A stretch of DNA of 64,000 bases from Flavobacterium lipolyticum (GTDB taxonomy: Bacteria > Bacteroidota > Bacteroidia > Flavobacteriales > Flavobacteriaceae): positions 372,001-436,000 of the forward strand of contig NZ_JAJJMN010000001.1 of assembly GCF_020905335.1 (NCBI RefSeq), written 5' to 3'. Shown in pieces: positions 8,592 through 16,211 of the stretch. The first letter of the stretch is position 1. The number at the start of each line of letters is the position of its first letter. Made by a program: the position numbers and the translations under genes. A model generated the notes under the pieces. The model ran no database searches and had not been told where the DNA came from. It was given only the letters and a program-made list of their open reading frames with translations.

Positions 8592-9317
8592 ATGAAAAAC
8601 AAATATTACTCTTTTCTTTTTTTTATAATTGTATCCTGCGGTATATTAAAAAAACAGGATGTAAAAACAAGCCTTGAAGAAGTCGACTGCCTGACAATTG
8701 ACAACAACGATGGCAATTACTTATTTAAAGACTTTCCGAATAGAGAGAAAGATTATTCTGGATGCAAGATCAGAACTGAATTTATAGATGGATGCATTAG
8801 AAACGGCAGTATATCAAACGGTTATAAAGAAGGAAGATTTATAACTGAAGCCTGTTGCTGTGATAATTTAGGCAATCTCAAGCGGCTCTCCAAAGAAGAA
8901 TATTTTAAACATGGTCTACGTGATAGCATTTTTAGACAATTTGATAATGATGGCAAAGTGATCTACGAAACCACTTTTAAAATGGGCACAGGATTATGGA
9001 AAGAATTTCATGACAACCGCAAAGTTTATTTTGAAGCTTATACCAAAGACGGTTATTTTACAGATACACTCCGTTTGTATAATAAAGAAGGTGAAAATTT
9101 TGAGAAACGTCTGTACCAAAAAGATGTTTTGGTTTACTATATAGGAAATGACTGGTGTTTAAGATACAGATACAATCCTAATGACAGTGCATACTTAGAA
9201 GTAGATTCATACGAATTAAAAAATTTGAAACAAGGAGCTTTTAGAAATACTTTTCGTTATAAAACTAAGGAAGAATTTGAGAATGATCACTTTGCAAAAA
9301 GTACCTTAAAAAGGTAA
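8592..9317 (+). CDS. MORN/YwqK-like lipoprotein, immunity family
   Basis: 241 residues with lipoprotein signal (FIIVSC, Cys about 16). The N-terminal ~95 residues are cysteine-rich and unique (GCIRNGSISNGYKEGRF, EACCCDN); the rest is nearly identical to the genes at 2883 and 7040. It closes the series of six related lipoproteins and starts 26 bp after the previous stop. Probable immunity or orphan immunity protein. Confidence 0.75.
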   Translation: MKNKYYSFLFFIIVSCGILKKQDVKTSLEEVDCLTIDNNDGNYLFKDFPNREKDYSGCKIRTEFIDGCIRNGSISNGYKEGRFITEACCCDNLGNLKRLSKEEYFKHGLRDSIFRQFDNDGKVIYETTFKMGTGLWKEFHDNRKVYFEAYTKDGYFTDTLRLYNKEGENFEKRLYQKDVLVYYIGNDWCLRYRYNPNDSAYLEVDSYELKNLKQGAFRNTFRYKTKEEFENDHFAKSTLKR

Positions 9318-9373
9318 AACTAAGCTTTACAAAGTCAGGGACGTTAAATTAATAATGGACAAAATACCACTTT

Positions 9374-9841
9374 ATGAAAAAAGTACTATTTCTATTTTTA
9401 TTCTTATTTGCTGTTTCGTGCAGCAAAGATAAAAAAATACAACCTCTTGCCTCTATAGAGAAAATTGAGTATATTGACTTAGATTACGGAAAACAGCCCG
9501 GTGTAATTATAAATATTAAAGTCAATGACTCAATTATAGCTAAAAAGCTTAAAAATAAAGAACTAAGAGAGTTTGTAATATATTCAATTAAAAAGGAAGA
9601 TAGAAATTATTTTTTTTATGAAGTATGGAAAACCCCAATTAGAAAAGAGAATACCTTTTCTTTCCTTATTAGAACAAGTTATTTTTCTCCAAATATTTTA
9701 GATAAAGAAAAAAGCATTTGGAACAAGGATAATATTACAAAAGCATTAAGTGGCGATATAGGTTTAATTTTTAATAAAGATAGCATTCGTGTTAAACCTG
9801 GTAAAGATCGAAAAATAACAATACAACTGATTAAAGATTGA
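9374..9841 (+). CDS. Small lipoprotein of unknown function
   Basis: 155 residues with a lipoprotein signal (FAVSCSKD, Cys about 16). The mature part is a short mixed domain (KIEYIDLDYGKQPGVIINI near the start, KPGKDRKITIQLIKD at the end) with no family I recognise and no MORN repeats. It lies 56 bp after the immunity-family series and 19 bp before the next gene, so it is probably co-transcribed with 9861 and 10539. Another immunity or envelope protein is possible. Confidence 0.65.
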   Translation: MKKVLFLFLFLFAVSCSKDKKIQPLASIEKIEYIDLDYGKQPGVIINIKVNDSIIAKKLKNKELREFVIYSIKKEDRNYFFYEVWKTPIRKENTFSFLIRTSYFSPNILDKEKSIWNKDNITKALSGDIGLIFNKDSIRVKPGKDRKITIQLIKD

Positions 9842-9860
9842 ATCTACAAATTTTATAAAA

Positions 9861-10508
9861 ATGCTAAAAACTATTTTGTATCTGAGTTTGTTCACTGCAA
9901 TTATCGTAAATGGTCAACCTAAGGTATCAAAAACATCCGGAACTGAAAAGAACAGGTCCCAAAATAAAACTTCTGCAAACTTTAATCTTTCAAAACGAAT
10001 AAATTCTTATCCTTTTAATAAAACTTCGCAAATAAAAATCATATCGTACAATTTAAGTTCTGATGGTATGACAAGAATCTCAAAAGCAACTTATAATAAA
10101 GAAACTGGAAGAACTGTAACAACTCTGGATTACAATATTGGCCTTGAGCTGCCAAGAAATAATTTAGATTCACTTTCTCTGGAAAATGTAACTCAAATTA
10201 AAACCTTAAATCTTCCGCAAGTAGAAAAATTATCGGACATATTGTATAACAGTTGTTCGAGATTAAATACTAATTGTTCACAGATTATTAGAGGTTGTTA
10301 TTTGCCCAGAAATGCTATCTTATTTTTTGATGAGACTGGGAAAGTATTTGAATATTTAGAGCTAAGCTTTGAATGTAAAACAAAAGAAACATTCGGAAAA
10401 ATAGAAAACTTAGATCTGAGCGATTATATGTACAATGATTTAGAAAAATATTTTAATGAAATGGGCGTCAGGACAAAGTATGAAATTCTTACTTCACCTT
10501 CTAAATGA
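9861..10508 (+). CDS. Exported protein of unknown function (paralogue of 10539)
   Basis: 215 residues with a cleavable signal peptide (AIIVNGQ). The C-terminal ~110 residues follow the same plan as the next gene: a KLSDILYN / KISDILFN helix, an RGCYLPRN / TGCNSIED cysteine loop, an AILFFDETGK / IILLFVKNGK hairpin, LDLSDYMYNDLEKYF / LDLCAEKEKKIMEMF, ending near MGV / FGV. The pair are therefore diverged tandem paralogues. Function unknown; place at the end of a toxin-immunity block suggests periplasmic immunity proteins. Confidence 0.65.
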   Translation: MLKTILYLSLFTAIIVNGQPKVSKTSGTEKNRSQNKTSANFNLSKRINSYPFNKTSQIKIISYNLSSDGMTRISKATYNKETGRTVTTLDYNIGLELPRNNLDSLSLENVTQIKTLNLPQVEKLSDILYNSCSRLNTNCSQIIRGCYLPRNAILFFDETGKVFEYLELSFECKTKETFGKIENLDLSDYMYNDLEKYFNEMGVRTKYEILTSPSK

Positions 10509-10538
10509 TTTAAAGCAGATTGAAGAATCATACAAACT

Positions 10539-11252
10539 ATGGCAACAAAAACGATCCTCTCACTTCTACTAACTATTTCATTTATGACCGTTAGTAATGC
10601 TCAAAAAAACAAACTCTCACAGCTTAGAAACAGTTATTGTAATAATAATTGCGAATTCTATCATGAAAATTTAAACTTTCGTAACGCTTTATTAAATCTA
10701 CCGCCAGCTCCTCCAGAACCAAAAACAAAAGAAGACTCACTTGTTTCTTTTTTCAAAATTCCGGTAAAAGAAAGAACGATGTTATTTCCCTTCTCAAAAT
10801 ATGATTCTGTATACGTCATTACGCCAAAATATCATGTTGATAAAGAACCTCGGAATTATATCAAAACAAAATTTCATGATTCAAAAACAGTGGTTACCCA
10901 AGAACAACTAAATAAAATTTCAGATATTTTGTTTAACCACTTTCTAATAAAATATGATAATATAACGATTCGTCCATACAAAATCACAGGCTGCAACAGC
11001 ATAGAAGATACTTATCCAAAAATTATTTTATTATTTGTAAAAAACGGAAAAAAGAAAGATTACATCGCATTTCCCAGCCAAATATTTCGAAGAACAAGCT
11101 TTACGAATAAGGAATTAGAAGGTTTAGATCTCTGTGCTGAAAAAGAAAAAAAGATTATGGAAATGTTTGGTGTCAATCTGGAAGAACCAAGTGGTGATGA
11201 AGTATTAGAAGACGAACCAGGCATATTGCGTGATGAGTATAAAGAAAACTAA
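10539..11252 (+). CDS. Exported protein of unknown function (paralogue of 9861)
   Basis: 237 residues with a signal peptide (MTVSNAQ, cut near 21). The C-terminal domain is paralogous to that of the gene at 9861. A proline-rich stretch (LPPAPPEPKTKED) separates a short N-terminal part from the shared domain. It is last on the plus strand before a bidirectional terminator facing the phage repressor. No known family recognised. Confidence 0.65.
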   Translation: MATKTILSLLLTISFMTVSNAQKNKLSQLRNSYCNNNCEFYHENLNFRNALLNLPPAPPEPKTKEDSLVSFFKIPVKERTMLFPFSKYDSVYVITPKYHVDKEPRNYIKTKFHDSKTVVTQEQLNKISDILFNHFLIKYDNITIRPYKITGCNSIEDTYPKIILLFVKNGKKKDYIAFPSQIFRRTSFTNKELEGLDLCAEKEKKIMEMFGVNLEEPSGDEVLEDEPGILRDEYKEN

Positions 11253-11315
11253 TTTTCTTCTTTTTATCACACCGGAAGTATCAAAACATATTGAACTAAA
11301 AATACTATGATAAAT

Positions 11316-11345
11316 AAAAAACTGCAACATAATGTTGCAGTTTTT
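11316..11345. terminator. Bidirectional intrinsic terminator
   Basis: ACTGCAACA (11321-11329) pairs perfectly with TGTTGCAGT (11333-11341) over a 3-base loop, flanked by five A on the left and five T on the right. It lies between convergent genes ending at 11252 and 11356. Confidence 0.85.
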
Positions 11346-11355
11346 CTGTTTTTAT

Positions 11356-12177
11356 CTAATTCTGTTTCTTTCTCAAAGTCTCTTCCAATTCGAAGAACTT
11401 ACTTTCAAGGGTATGAAGTTTTTCATAAATATTAATAGGATCGGGCATTTGTTTAGAGGCATACATACTGGCGTACCAAACTTCCAATATATCTTCGGCA
11501 TAAATAGAATACATCGGGTAATTCCCGTCTCTGTTATCCGATTTAAGGATCAATTTTCCACTTTCCCTAATTCGGTTCAAAACCCTTTTTACCACTACCC
11601 CGTCATTCTTACTGATGATCACATAAATTCTTCCGTCTAATATATCATCAAAATTATCGACATACTTACCAAAAAGATAATCCCCGTCATGTATCGTTGT
11701 CGACATCGAATTTCCTTTAATTTCAAAACATCTGTAGGTTCCGTTCTTAAGCATCGGCATACTGAACGAAGGCAGAGTTTCCATATACTCCGGATCCGAA
11801 TAACCATCCAAGTACCCCGCACGTGCTTTAACGCCAACAAAATTAATATTTTCCTCTCCCTCTTCATTTACGGTTATAATTTTTGGTAAATTTAAGCCAA
11901 CCGCATCATTGGTTTTCTGAACAAAAATTTCATCGCTTGCTCCAAAAAAATACTCCGGATTTACATTGCAATGGGTAATAATACTTTGGAGTAAATCAAA
12001 ACCAGGTTTTGTTCTTTTTCTTTCTCCATCAGATTGCAATCTTCCAATCGTGATACTATCGATTGTAGTACTGGTTACTCCTATTAACTTTGCGAATGAG
12101 TTATTGTTTAACTTCAATTCGTCTATAATACGTCTTATTTTAGTATGTATTTCCATGTTGTACTTGTCTTTATTCAT
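11356..12177 (-). CDS. LexA/CI-like repressor (HTH + S24 peptidase)
   Basis: 273 residues. N-terminal HTH (SFAKLIGVTSTTIDSITIGR, residues 27-46), then an S24 peptidase domain. A probable self-cleavage site Ala120-Gly121 (KARAGYLDGY), nucleophile Ser157 in KGNSMSTTIHDGD and general base Lys197 in VVVKRVL give the Ser-Lys dyad of LexA/CI repressors. A cytoplasmic DNA-binding protein that would be inactivated after DNA damage through RecA. It faces away from the tail cluster; repeated ATATGTTG boxes lie between it and 12441. A start at Met8 (MEIHTK, 12156) is also possible. Family certain, regulatory targets inferred. Confidence 0.9.
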   Translation of the reverse strand: MNKDKYNMEIHTKIRRIIDELKLNNNSFAKLIGVTSTTIDSITIGRLQSDGERKRTKPGFDLLQSIITHCNVNPEYFFGASDEIFVQKTNDAVGLNLPKIITVNEEGEENINFVGVKARAGYLDGYSDPEYMETLPSFSMPMLKNGTYRCFEIKGNSMSTTIHDGDYLFGKYVDNFDDILDGRIYVIISKNDGVVVKRVLNRIRESGKLILKSDNRDGNYPMYSIYAEDILEVWYASMYASKQMPDPINIYEKLHTLESKFFELEETLRKKQN

Positions 12178-12440
12178 TATATGTAATATGTTTTAACACC
12201 TGCACATATTCCACTATATGTTGCAAAACTAAATAATATAAAACAAATAATCGCATCTTTTAATTTTTTTTTCGCATAACTACCGAATATAAAGACATTT
12301 GAGAGTTGTTTCCTATCGTATTGCTCGAATATAAAGTAAAAAACCACAAATCATATTACTGAAACTATTGCATTTTAAACTGTAATATGTTGTATTTATT
12401 AAAACATATGTTGTATATTTGTCAAAAAATAATCCATCAT
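12178..12440. promoter_or_regulatory. Repressor operator region
   Basis: Four ATATGTTK boxes occur in this divergent spacer: 12186-12193, 12216-12223, 12385-12392 and 12406-12413; the last lies in a perfect palindrome AACATATGTT (12403-12412). One abuts a minus-strand -7-like box (TAGTTTTG, complement of 12224-12231) for the repressor gene, two lie within the plus-strand promoter P1. This layout fits autoregulation plus repression of the tail genes. Confidence 0.6.
12358..12421 (+). promoter_or_regulatory. Promoter P1 with shared upstream box
   Basis: ACTGAAACTATTG at 12358-12370 lies 56 bp upstream of TATATTTG (12414-12421), a Bacteroidota -7 box; TTG at 12390-12392 is a -33 candidate with a 21-bp spacer. 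Transcription would begin near 12427, after any start at 12387, so it fixes the start of the next gene at ATG 12441. First of five such promoters in the cluster. Confidence 0.6.
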
Positions 12441-13016
12441 ATGATTTTAAAAGATTTTTATAACGAGAAAAAAAACGCAATTCAATCAGAGTTTACTTCT
12501 GATGCGCCAACAGTACAACTTTATAGTGATGCTATTTTTAAAACAGCTATCGAAACACCGATTGTAATGTTTAAATACGACAACATCAACTGGGAAACAT
12601 CCTCTGAAAAAAACTATAAGGCCGATGTATCTTTTTGCTTGTATATTGTATTACCGGTAGACACTATTTCATCAACAAGTTACGCAAATGCATTTAATCT
12701 TGCACTGCGTATAGACAAAGCGGTATTATCTAAAAACAACAGTAATACCCATATTGATACCAATTCAACATTCAAAATAAGGGAAAAACAATGCACAAAC
12801 GAACATACCTACTGGAATAAAAATGATTATTTTATTTGGGAGATCACTTACAAAACCACATTGATCGAAAATACCTTAAAAAAGAAATACATCCTCTTTA
12901 ATAACGGATTGAGCAACGAAGCTTTGGAAGACTTAGGATACAATTTAACCTCTGATATCATCTCCATAAATCCAAACCAAGTTAAAGGCACTATAGATTT
13001 AGATACCACTCCCTAA
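12441..13016 (+). CDS. Probable tail terminator/completion protein
   Basis: 191 residues. I chose ATG 12441 over the further upstream ATG 12387 because the region between contains promoter and operator elements. The product is a small soluble alpha/beta protein with a central beta-rich part (KYDNINWETSSEKNYKADVS, FCLYIVLPVDT) and FIWEITYKTTLIE near the C-terminus. It resembles gpU/tail-terminator-like proteins only in size, pattern and position just before the sheath. It is the first gene downstream of the repressor operators. Tail-completion role is an inference; a hypothetical phage protein is the safe reading. Confidence 0.7.
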   Translation: MILKDFYNEKKNAIQSEFTSDAPTVQLYSDAIFKTAIETPIVMFKYDNINWETSSEKNYKADVSFCLYIVLPVDTISSTSYANAFNLALRIDKAVLSKNNSNTHIDTNSTFKIREKQCTNEHTYWNKNDYFIWEITYKTTLIENTLKKKYILFNNGLSNEALEDLGYNLTSDIISINPNQVKGTIDLDTTP

Positions 13017-13112
13017 AACCTAGTCGGCAATCTAAGAAAGTCAATCCCAATCCGATCATTAAGCAGCACCTTACCAAAAACAAAACTAATCCTTACCATT
13101 AAAACTCCACAA

Positions 13113-13292
13113 ATGAAAAGAAGCAGAACACTATTAGACAAAAGAAGAGAATATGTTATTAATTATCTAAATAGAAATCAAGCTAAACAAATGAAAGTTG
13201 TGGTTTCGGAACTTTCGGATACTTTGTTCCTAACAGAGCGTACTATTTATACGATTATCAATGAAGGACTGTCTTTGGAAGCCAGCGCTTAA
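13113..13292 (+). CDS. Small HTH protein (59 aa)
   Basis: ATG at 13113, stop at 13290-13292. The 59-residue product is basic at the N-terminus (MKRSRTLLDKRREYVINYL) and has a likely HTH in its C-terminal half (VSELSDTLFLTERTIYTIIN). Such tiny HTH proteins occur near late genes of Bacteroidota phages. It sits directly before promoter P2 of the sheath gene, so it could help activate tail promoters. Its box ACTGAAACTACTG begins four bases after the stop codon. Coding call rests on codon pattern and HTH look. Confidence 0.6.
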   Translation: MKRSRTLLDKRREYVINYLNRNQAKQMKVVVSELSDTLFLTERTIYTIINEGLSLEASA

Positions 13293-13295
13293 TAG

Positions 13296-13358
13296 ACTGA
13301 AACTACTGGCTTTGACCATCCAAAAAATTGGAAAAACACACTTTGTGCCTTAAATTTG
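13296..13358 (+). promoter_or_regulatory. Promoter P2 (sheath) with shared upstream box
   Basis: ACTGAAACTACTG at 13296-13308, then TTG at 13328-13330, a 20-bp spacer and TAAATTTG at 13351-13358; box-to-box distance 55 bp. It would give a leader of about 215 bases before the sheath gene. No other feature is seen between 13359 and 13578. Confidence 0.65.
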
Positions 13359-13578
13359 TACTCGCCGGCAGACTACAAATTCACTCCTAATCTAAGGTAA
13401 CAATCCAACTTGTATTGACTTCCAAAAAGCATCTTTTCTACTTTTTGGGTCTTAGATTACGAATACTATTTCAAAACAACAATTAACTAAAAACGAGAAG
13501 TTTAACAACTTATCACAGGCTTCTTTTTGCCCTTTTTTAAACAAAAAACAAATTTTAAACATTTAAACATTCTATATT

Positions 13579-14910
13579 ATGAGTACATTAAACGATGTAG
13601 TGATTACCAAACTATCAGGCGGATTAGGAAGAAGAACTCCGGAACAGGACATGGTTTCAGGATTACTTTTTGACGGAATTCCAACTTCAGAATTAGCTTT
13701 TGAAAAAATAAAACGTCTGGCTTCACTAGAAGATGCAGAGGCTTTAGGAATTACAGCTGATTATGACGTAAACGGACAATCGGCCTACTATCAAATTCAA
13801 CAATTTTTCAGGATGAATCCATCGGGAGATTTGTATATTATGATCACTGGAGGAGATGCTTATCAAAATATCGTTGAAAAAGCAATGGCTATGCAGGAAC
13901 AGGCAAACGGGAATATTCGCCAAATGGCAATTATTTTTTCCGGAACCACCACATTTGCACAAACAGAGGCTGCTGCAAAAAAAGCACAAACACAAGCAGC
14001 TCTTGCTTACAAAGATTTCATGCCCTTTGAAGTTATTCTAGAAGGAAAGGGGTTTGATCCTGATACAGCTTCCAATTTGGCTGAATTAAAAGCAGAAAAT
14101 GTATCTGTTGTAGTTGCTATGGATGTTGAAAAAGCCCTGGAAAAAAAATTATTTCAAAAAGGTGCCACAACAGAAGATGACAAATTGTATGCTTTGGCTG
14201 CTAACGAAAGTCTAGTTGAAGTAAGAAATTCTTCCAATCTTTATAACGTAAGTGATGACAAAGGCTTGAAACAAGCAAATGGTGTCAATCTGGAATTCAC
14301 TTTCAAAGATGTATACAAAAACACCGCAGCAGTTGGATTGGCCTTAGGTGCTGTTTCCAGAGCAAAAGTATCGGAGAACATTGCCTGGATCGAAAAATTC
14401 AATCTTACCGGTGAAGGTTTTTCAAAGGTAGGTTTTATTGGAGGACAGCCAATTAAATCACTTGCAGATTCAAGAACCTTAAATGAAAAAAAATACATTT
14501 TTGTCAAAACACATACCGGCTTACCGGGTCTTTATTTCAACGACAGCCACACTTGCACTACAGGCACCTCTGATTATGCTTATGTAGAAAACAACCGCAC
14601 CATCAATAAAGCAACCCGTTTGTTACGTACCGCTTTACTACCAAAATTAGCTTCACCGGTTTTAGTGGATATCGATGGTAAATTACCGCAATCGGTTTCA
14701 AAAAGTTTCGAAGGATTATGCAGAAGTGCCTTAGAGGGAATGGTAGCCAATCAGGAAGTATCTGCTTTTGATGTGTATGTAGATCCAAAACAAAACATTT
14801 TGGCAACTTCAGAATTAAAAGTAAAAGCCGAAATTACACCAGTTGGAACTGCCCGTAAAATCAAAGTTGATTTAGGTTTCAAAAATCCTTTCGGAATCGA
14901 CAAAGCATAA
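13579..14910 (+). CDS. Contractile tail sheath protein (DUF2586 type)
   Basis: 443 residues. The plan fits DUF2586 phage tail sheaths of Bacteroidota: an N-terminal strand segment (VVITKLSGGLGRRTPEQD), a central Rossmann-like domain (GDLYIMITGGDAY, residues about 84-96; QMAIIFSGTT; PFEVILEGKGFD), and a C-terminal sheath domain ending with VKAEITPVGTARKIKVDLGF. It forms the contracting outer cylinder around the tube. It is preceded by a strong promoter and long leader and followed at 138 bp by the tube gene. Length is usual for the family. High confidence. Confidence 0.9.
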   Translation: MSTLNDVVITKLSGGLGRRTPEQDMVSGLLFDGIPTSELAFEKIKRLASLEDAEALGITADYDVNGQSAYYQIQQFFRMNPSGDLYIMITGGDAYQNIVEKAMAMQEQANGNIRQMAIIFSGTTTFAQTEAAAKKAQTQAALAYKDFMPFEVILEGKGFDPDTASNLAELKAENVSVVVAMDVEKALEKKLFQKGATTEDDKLYALAANESLVEVRNSSNLYNVSDDKGLKQANGVNLEFTFKDVYKNTAAVGLALGAVSRAKVSENIAWIEKFNLTGEGFSKVGFIGGQPIKSLADSRTLNEKKYIFVKTHTGLPGLYFNDSHTCTTGTSDYAYVENNRTINKATRLLRTALLPKLASPVLVDIDGKLPQSVSKSFEGLCRSALEGMVANQEVSAFDVYVDPKQNILATSELKVKAEITPVGTARKIKVDLGFKNPFGIDKA

Positions 14911-15048
14911 TTTAAGCTTTTCTTATCTCTCAAAAACAATAAAATCTCATCAGGATATTGTCGTCTTTCAATCGTCTCAAATAATGACTGAATCCGATTA
15001 TAGGCTTGGAGCGTTATCAGAATTATAAAATAAAAAATCAAGAAACAT

Positions 15049-15474
15049 ATGAATAAGTTACCCTTAATTAACGGACAACAACACAGCTGGTCATCAATCG
15101 AAGTAAGTATCGCAGGTAACATTGTTACCGGTATTACCGCTGTCAACTATAGCGACTCAGTATCAAAAGAAAACCACTACGGAGCCGGCGATATGCCTGT
15201 ACACAGAGGTAGAGGAAAATATGAGGCCAAAGCTTCCATTACTTTATACAACTACGAAGTAGAAGCCATTCTGGCTGCTTTACCAAAAGGGCAAAGATTG
15301 CAGGATATTAATCCGTTCAGCATTATTGTAAGTTACCTGGACGATAGCAACGAAGTAATCACTCACACAGTAAGAAACTGTGAATTCAACTCTAATAGTA
15401 GAGGAATTAGCCAGGGAGATACCAAAATCGCAGTTTCTTTTGACTTAATCTGTTCTCATGTTGAATGGAATTAA
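15049..15474 (+). CDS. Tail tube protein
   Basis: 141 residues, beta-rich (INGQQHSWSSIEVSIAGNIV, YGAGDMPVHRGRGKYEAKAS), with the pattern of phage tail-tube subunits (gpFII/Hcp-like): a loop carrying VHRGRGKYEA, a central long hairpin, and C-terminal strands with ISQGDTKIAVSFDLICSHVEWN as last element. Stacked hexamers would form the inner tube. It lies right after the sheath gene, the usual order, and is followed by a long gap with a terminator hairpin, which would raise sheath and tube expression above later genes. Confidence 0.85.
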   Translation: MNKLPLINGQQHSWSSIEVSIAGNIVTGITAVNYSDSVSKENHYGAGDMPVHRGRGKYEAKASITLYNYEVEAILAALPKGQRLQDINPFSIIVSYLDDSNEVITHTVRNCEFNSNSRGISQGDTKIAVSFDLICSHVEWN

Positions 15475-15654
15475 TCCTCCTGATCAATTCCTAAAACTAT
15501 AATGCCCTTTCCCTGTCTCTAAAACCGACTTCAAAGAGAAACCCAATATTCAACTGCGTTATGCAAAAAAGGAGTTCAAAGAACATGATTTTTGCCAGCA
15601 AACTTATTCTACAAGCTCTTTATTAGTCCGTTTTAAACAGGGATTCTTCTTCAG

Positions 15655-15711
15655 GAGGCTGCTATGAGCCTATTCAACTCCAAAACAATAACTCAGGCAG
15701 CCTCTTTTTTT
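15655..15711 (+). terminator. Terminator/attenuator after the tube gene
   Basis: GAGGCTGC (15655-15662) pairs with GCAGCCTC (15697-15704), followed by a run of T. The loop is 34 bases. It lies in a 357-bp gap (15475-15831) with no convincing gene, between the abundant structural genes and the chaperone. Confidence 0.7.
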
Positions 15712-15831
15712 ACTCCCTTAAATAATTCAGTTTCTATAAATCATAGAAAACAAATCAGTCGGTTCCTCTAACCGCCTCCCTAAATCTGACATCAACCACC
15801 TTATCATAAAAACAAACAAAAATTCTCAAAA

Positions 15832-16176
15832 ATGGAAATAGAAAAAGCAAAAAGCATCAACATTCTTGACGGAAATATTACCCAAGCCCAGCTCAACCAA
15901 TGGAAACACAAACATAAAAAAGTAGTTAAACTCACCATTGCTGACGATGACGAAACCACATTGTTTGCCTACTTCAAAAAACCGGATATCGCTATTCGTT
16001 CTGCTGTATTGCAAGCCTCAAAAATGGACGAATTTAAAGCCCTCGAAGTATTATTCAAAAACTGTTACCTGGGTGGTGATGCCAAAATCGAACAAGAAGA
16101 CGATTTGCGTCTCAATATCACTACTGCATTCTCAGACCATATCCAACCAAAACCCGTAAAAGTCGAAATTTTGTAA
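15832..16176 (+). CDS. Tail assembly chaperone-like protein
   Basis: 114 residues, soluble. Residues about 20-45 (WKHKHKKVVKLTIADDDE) and the stretch AYFKKPDIAIRSAVLQAS and EVLFKNCYLGGDAKIEQEDD match the pattern of phage tail-assembly chaperones (beta segment, then helical bundle with a CxLGGD turn). In tailed phages this gene lies between tube and tape measure and its product coats the tape-measure protein. Here the next gene is not a tape measure. Only 35 bp separate it from the chimeric gene at 16212. Moderate-to-good confidence. Confidence 0.7.
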   Translation: MEIEKAKSINILDGNITQAQLNQWKHKHKKVVKLTIADDDETTLFAYFKKPDIAIRSAVLQASKMDEFKALEVLFKNCYLGGDAKIEQEDDLRLNITTAFSDHIQPKPVKVEIL

Positions 16177-16211
16177 CAAACACCTTTTGCCCTTTCCTAA
16201 AAACTATCTCA

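Noticed and set aside
12387-12440. Upstream ATG as start of the tail-terminator-like gene
   Set aside because: These bases hold two repressor boxes and the -7 element, so transcription likely begins after them; ATG 12441 is preferred.
14988-15048. Shared box before the tube gene
   Set aside because: Only ACTGAA matches, and 55 bp downstream is already the start codon region.
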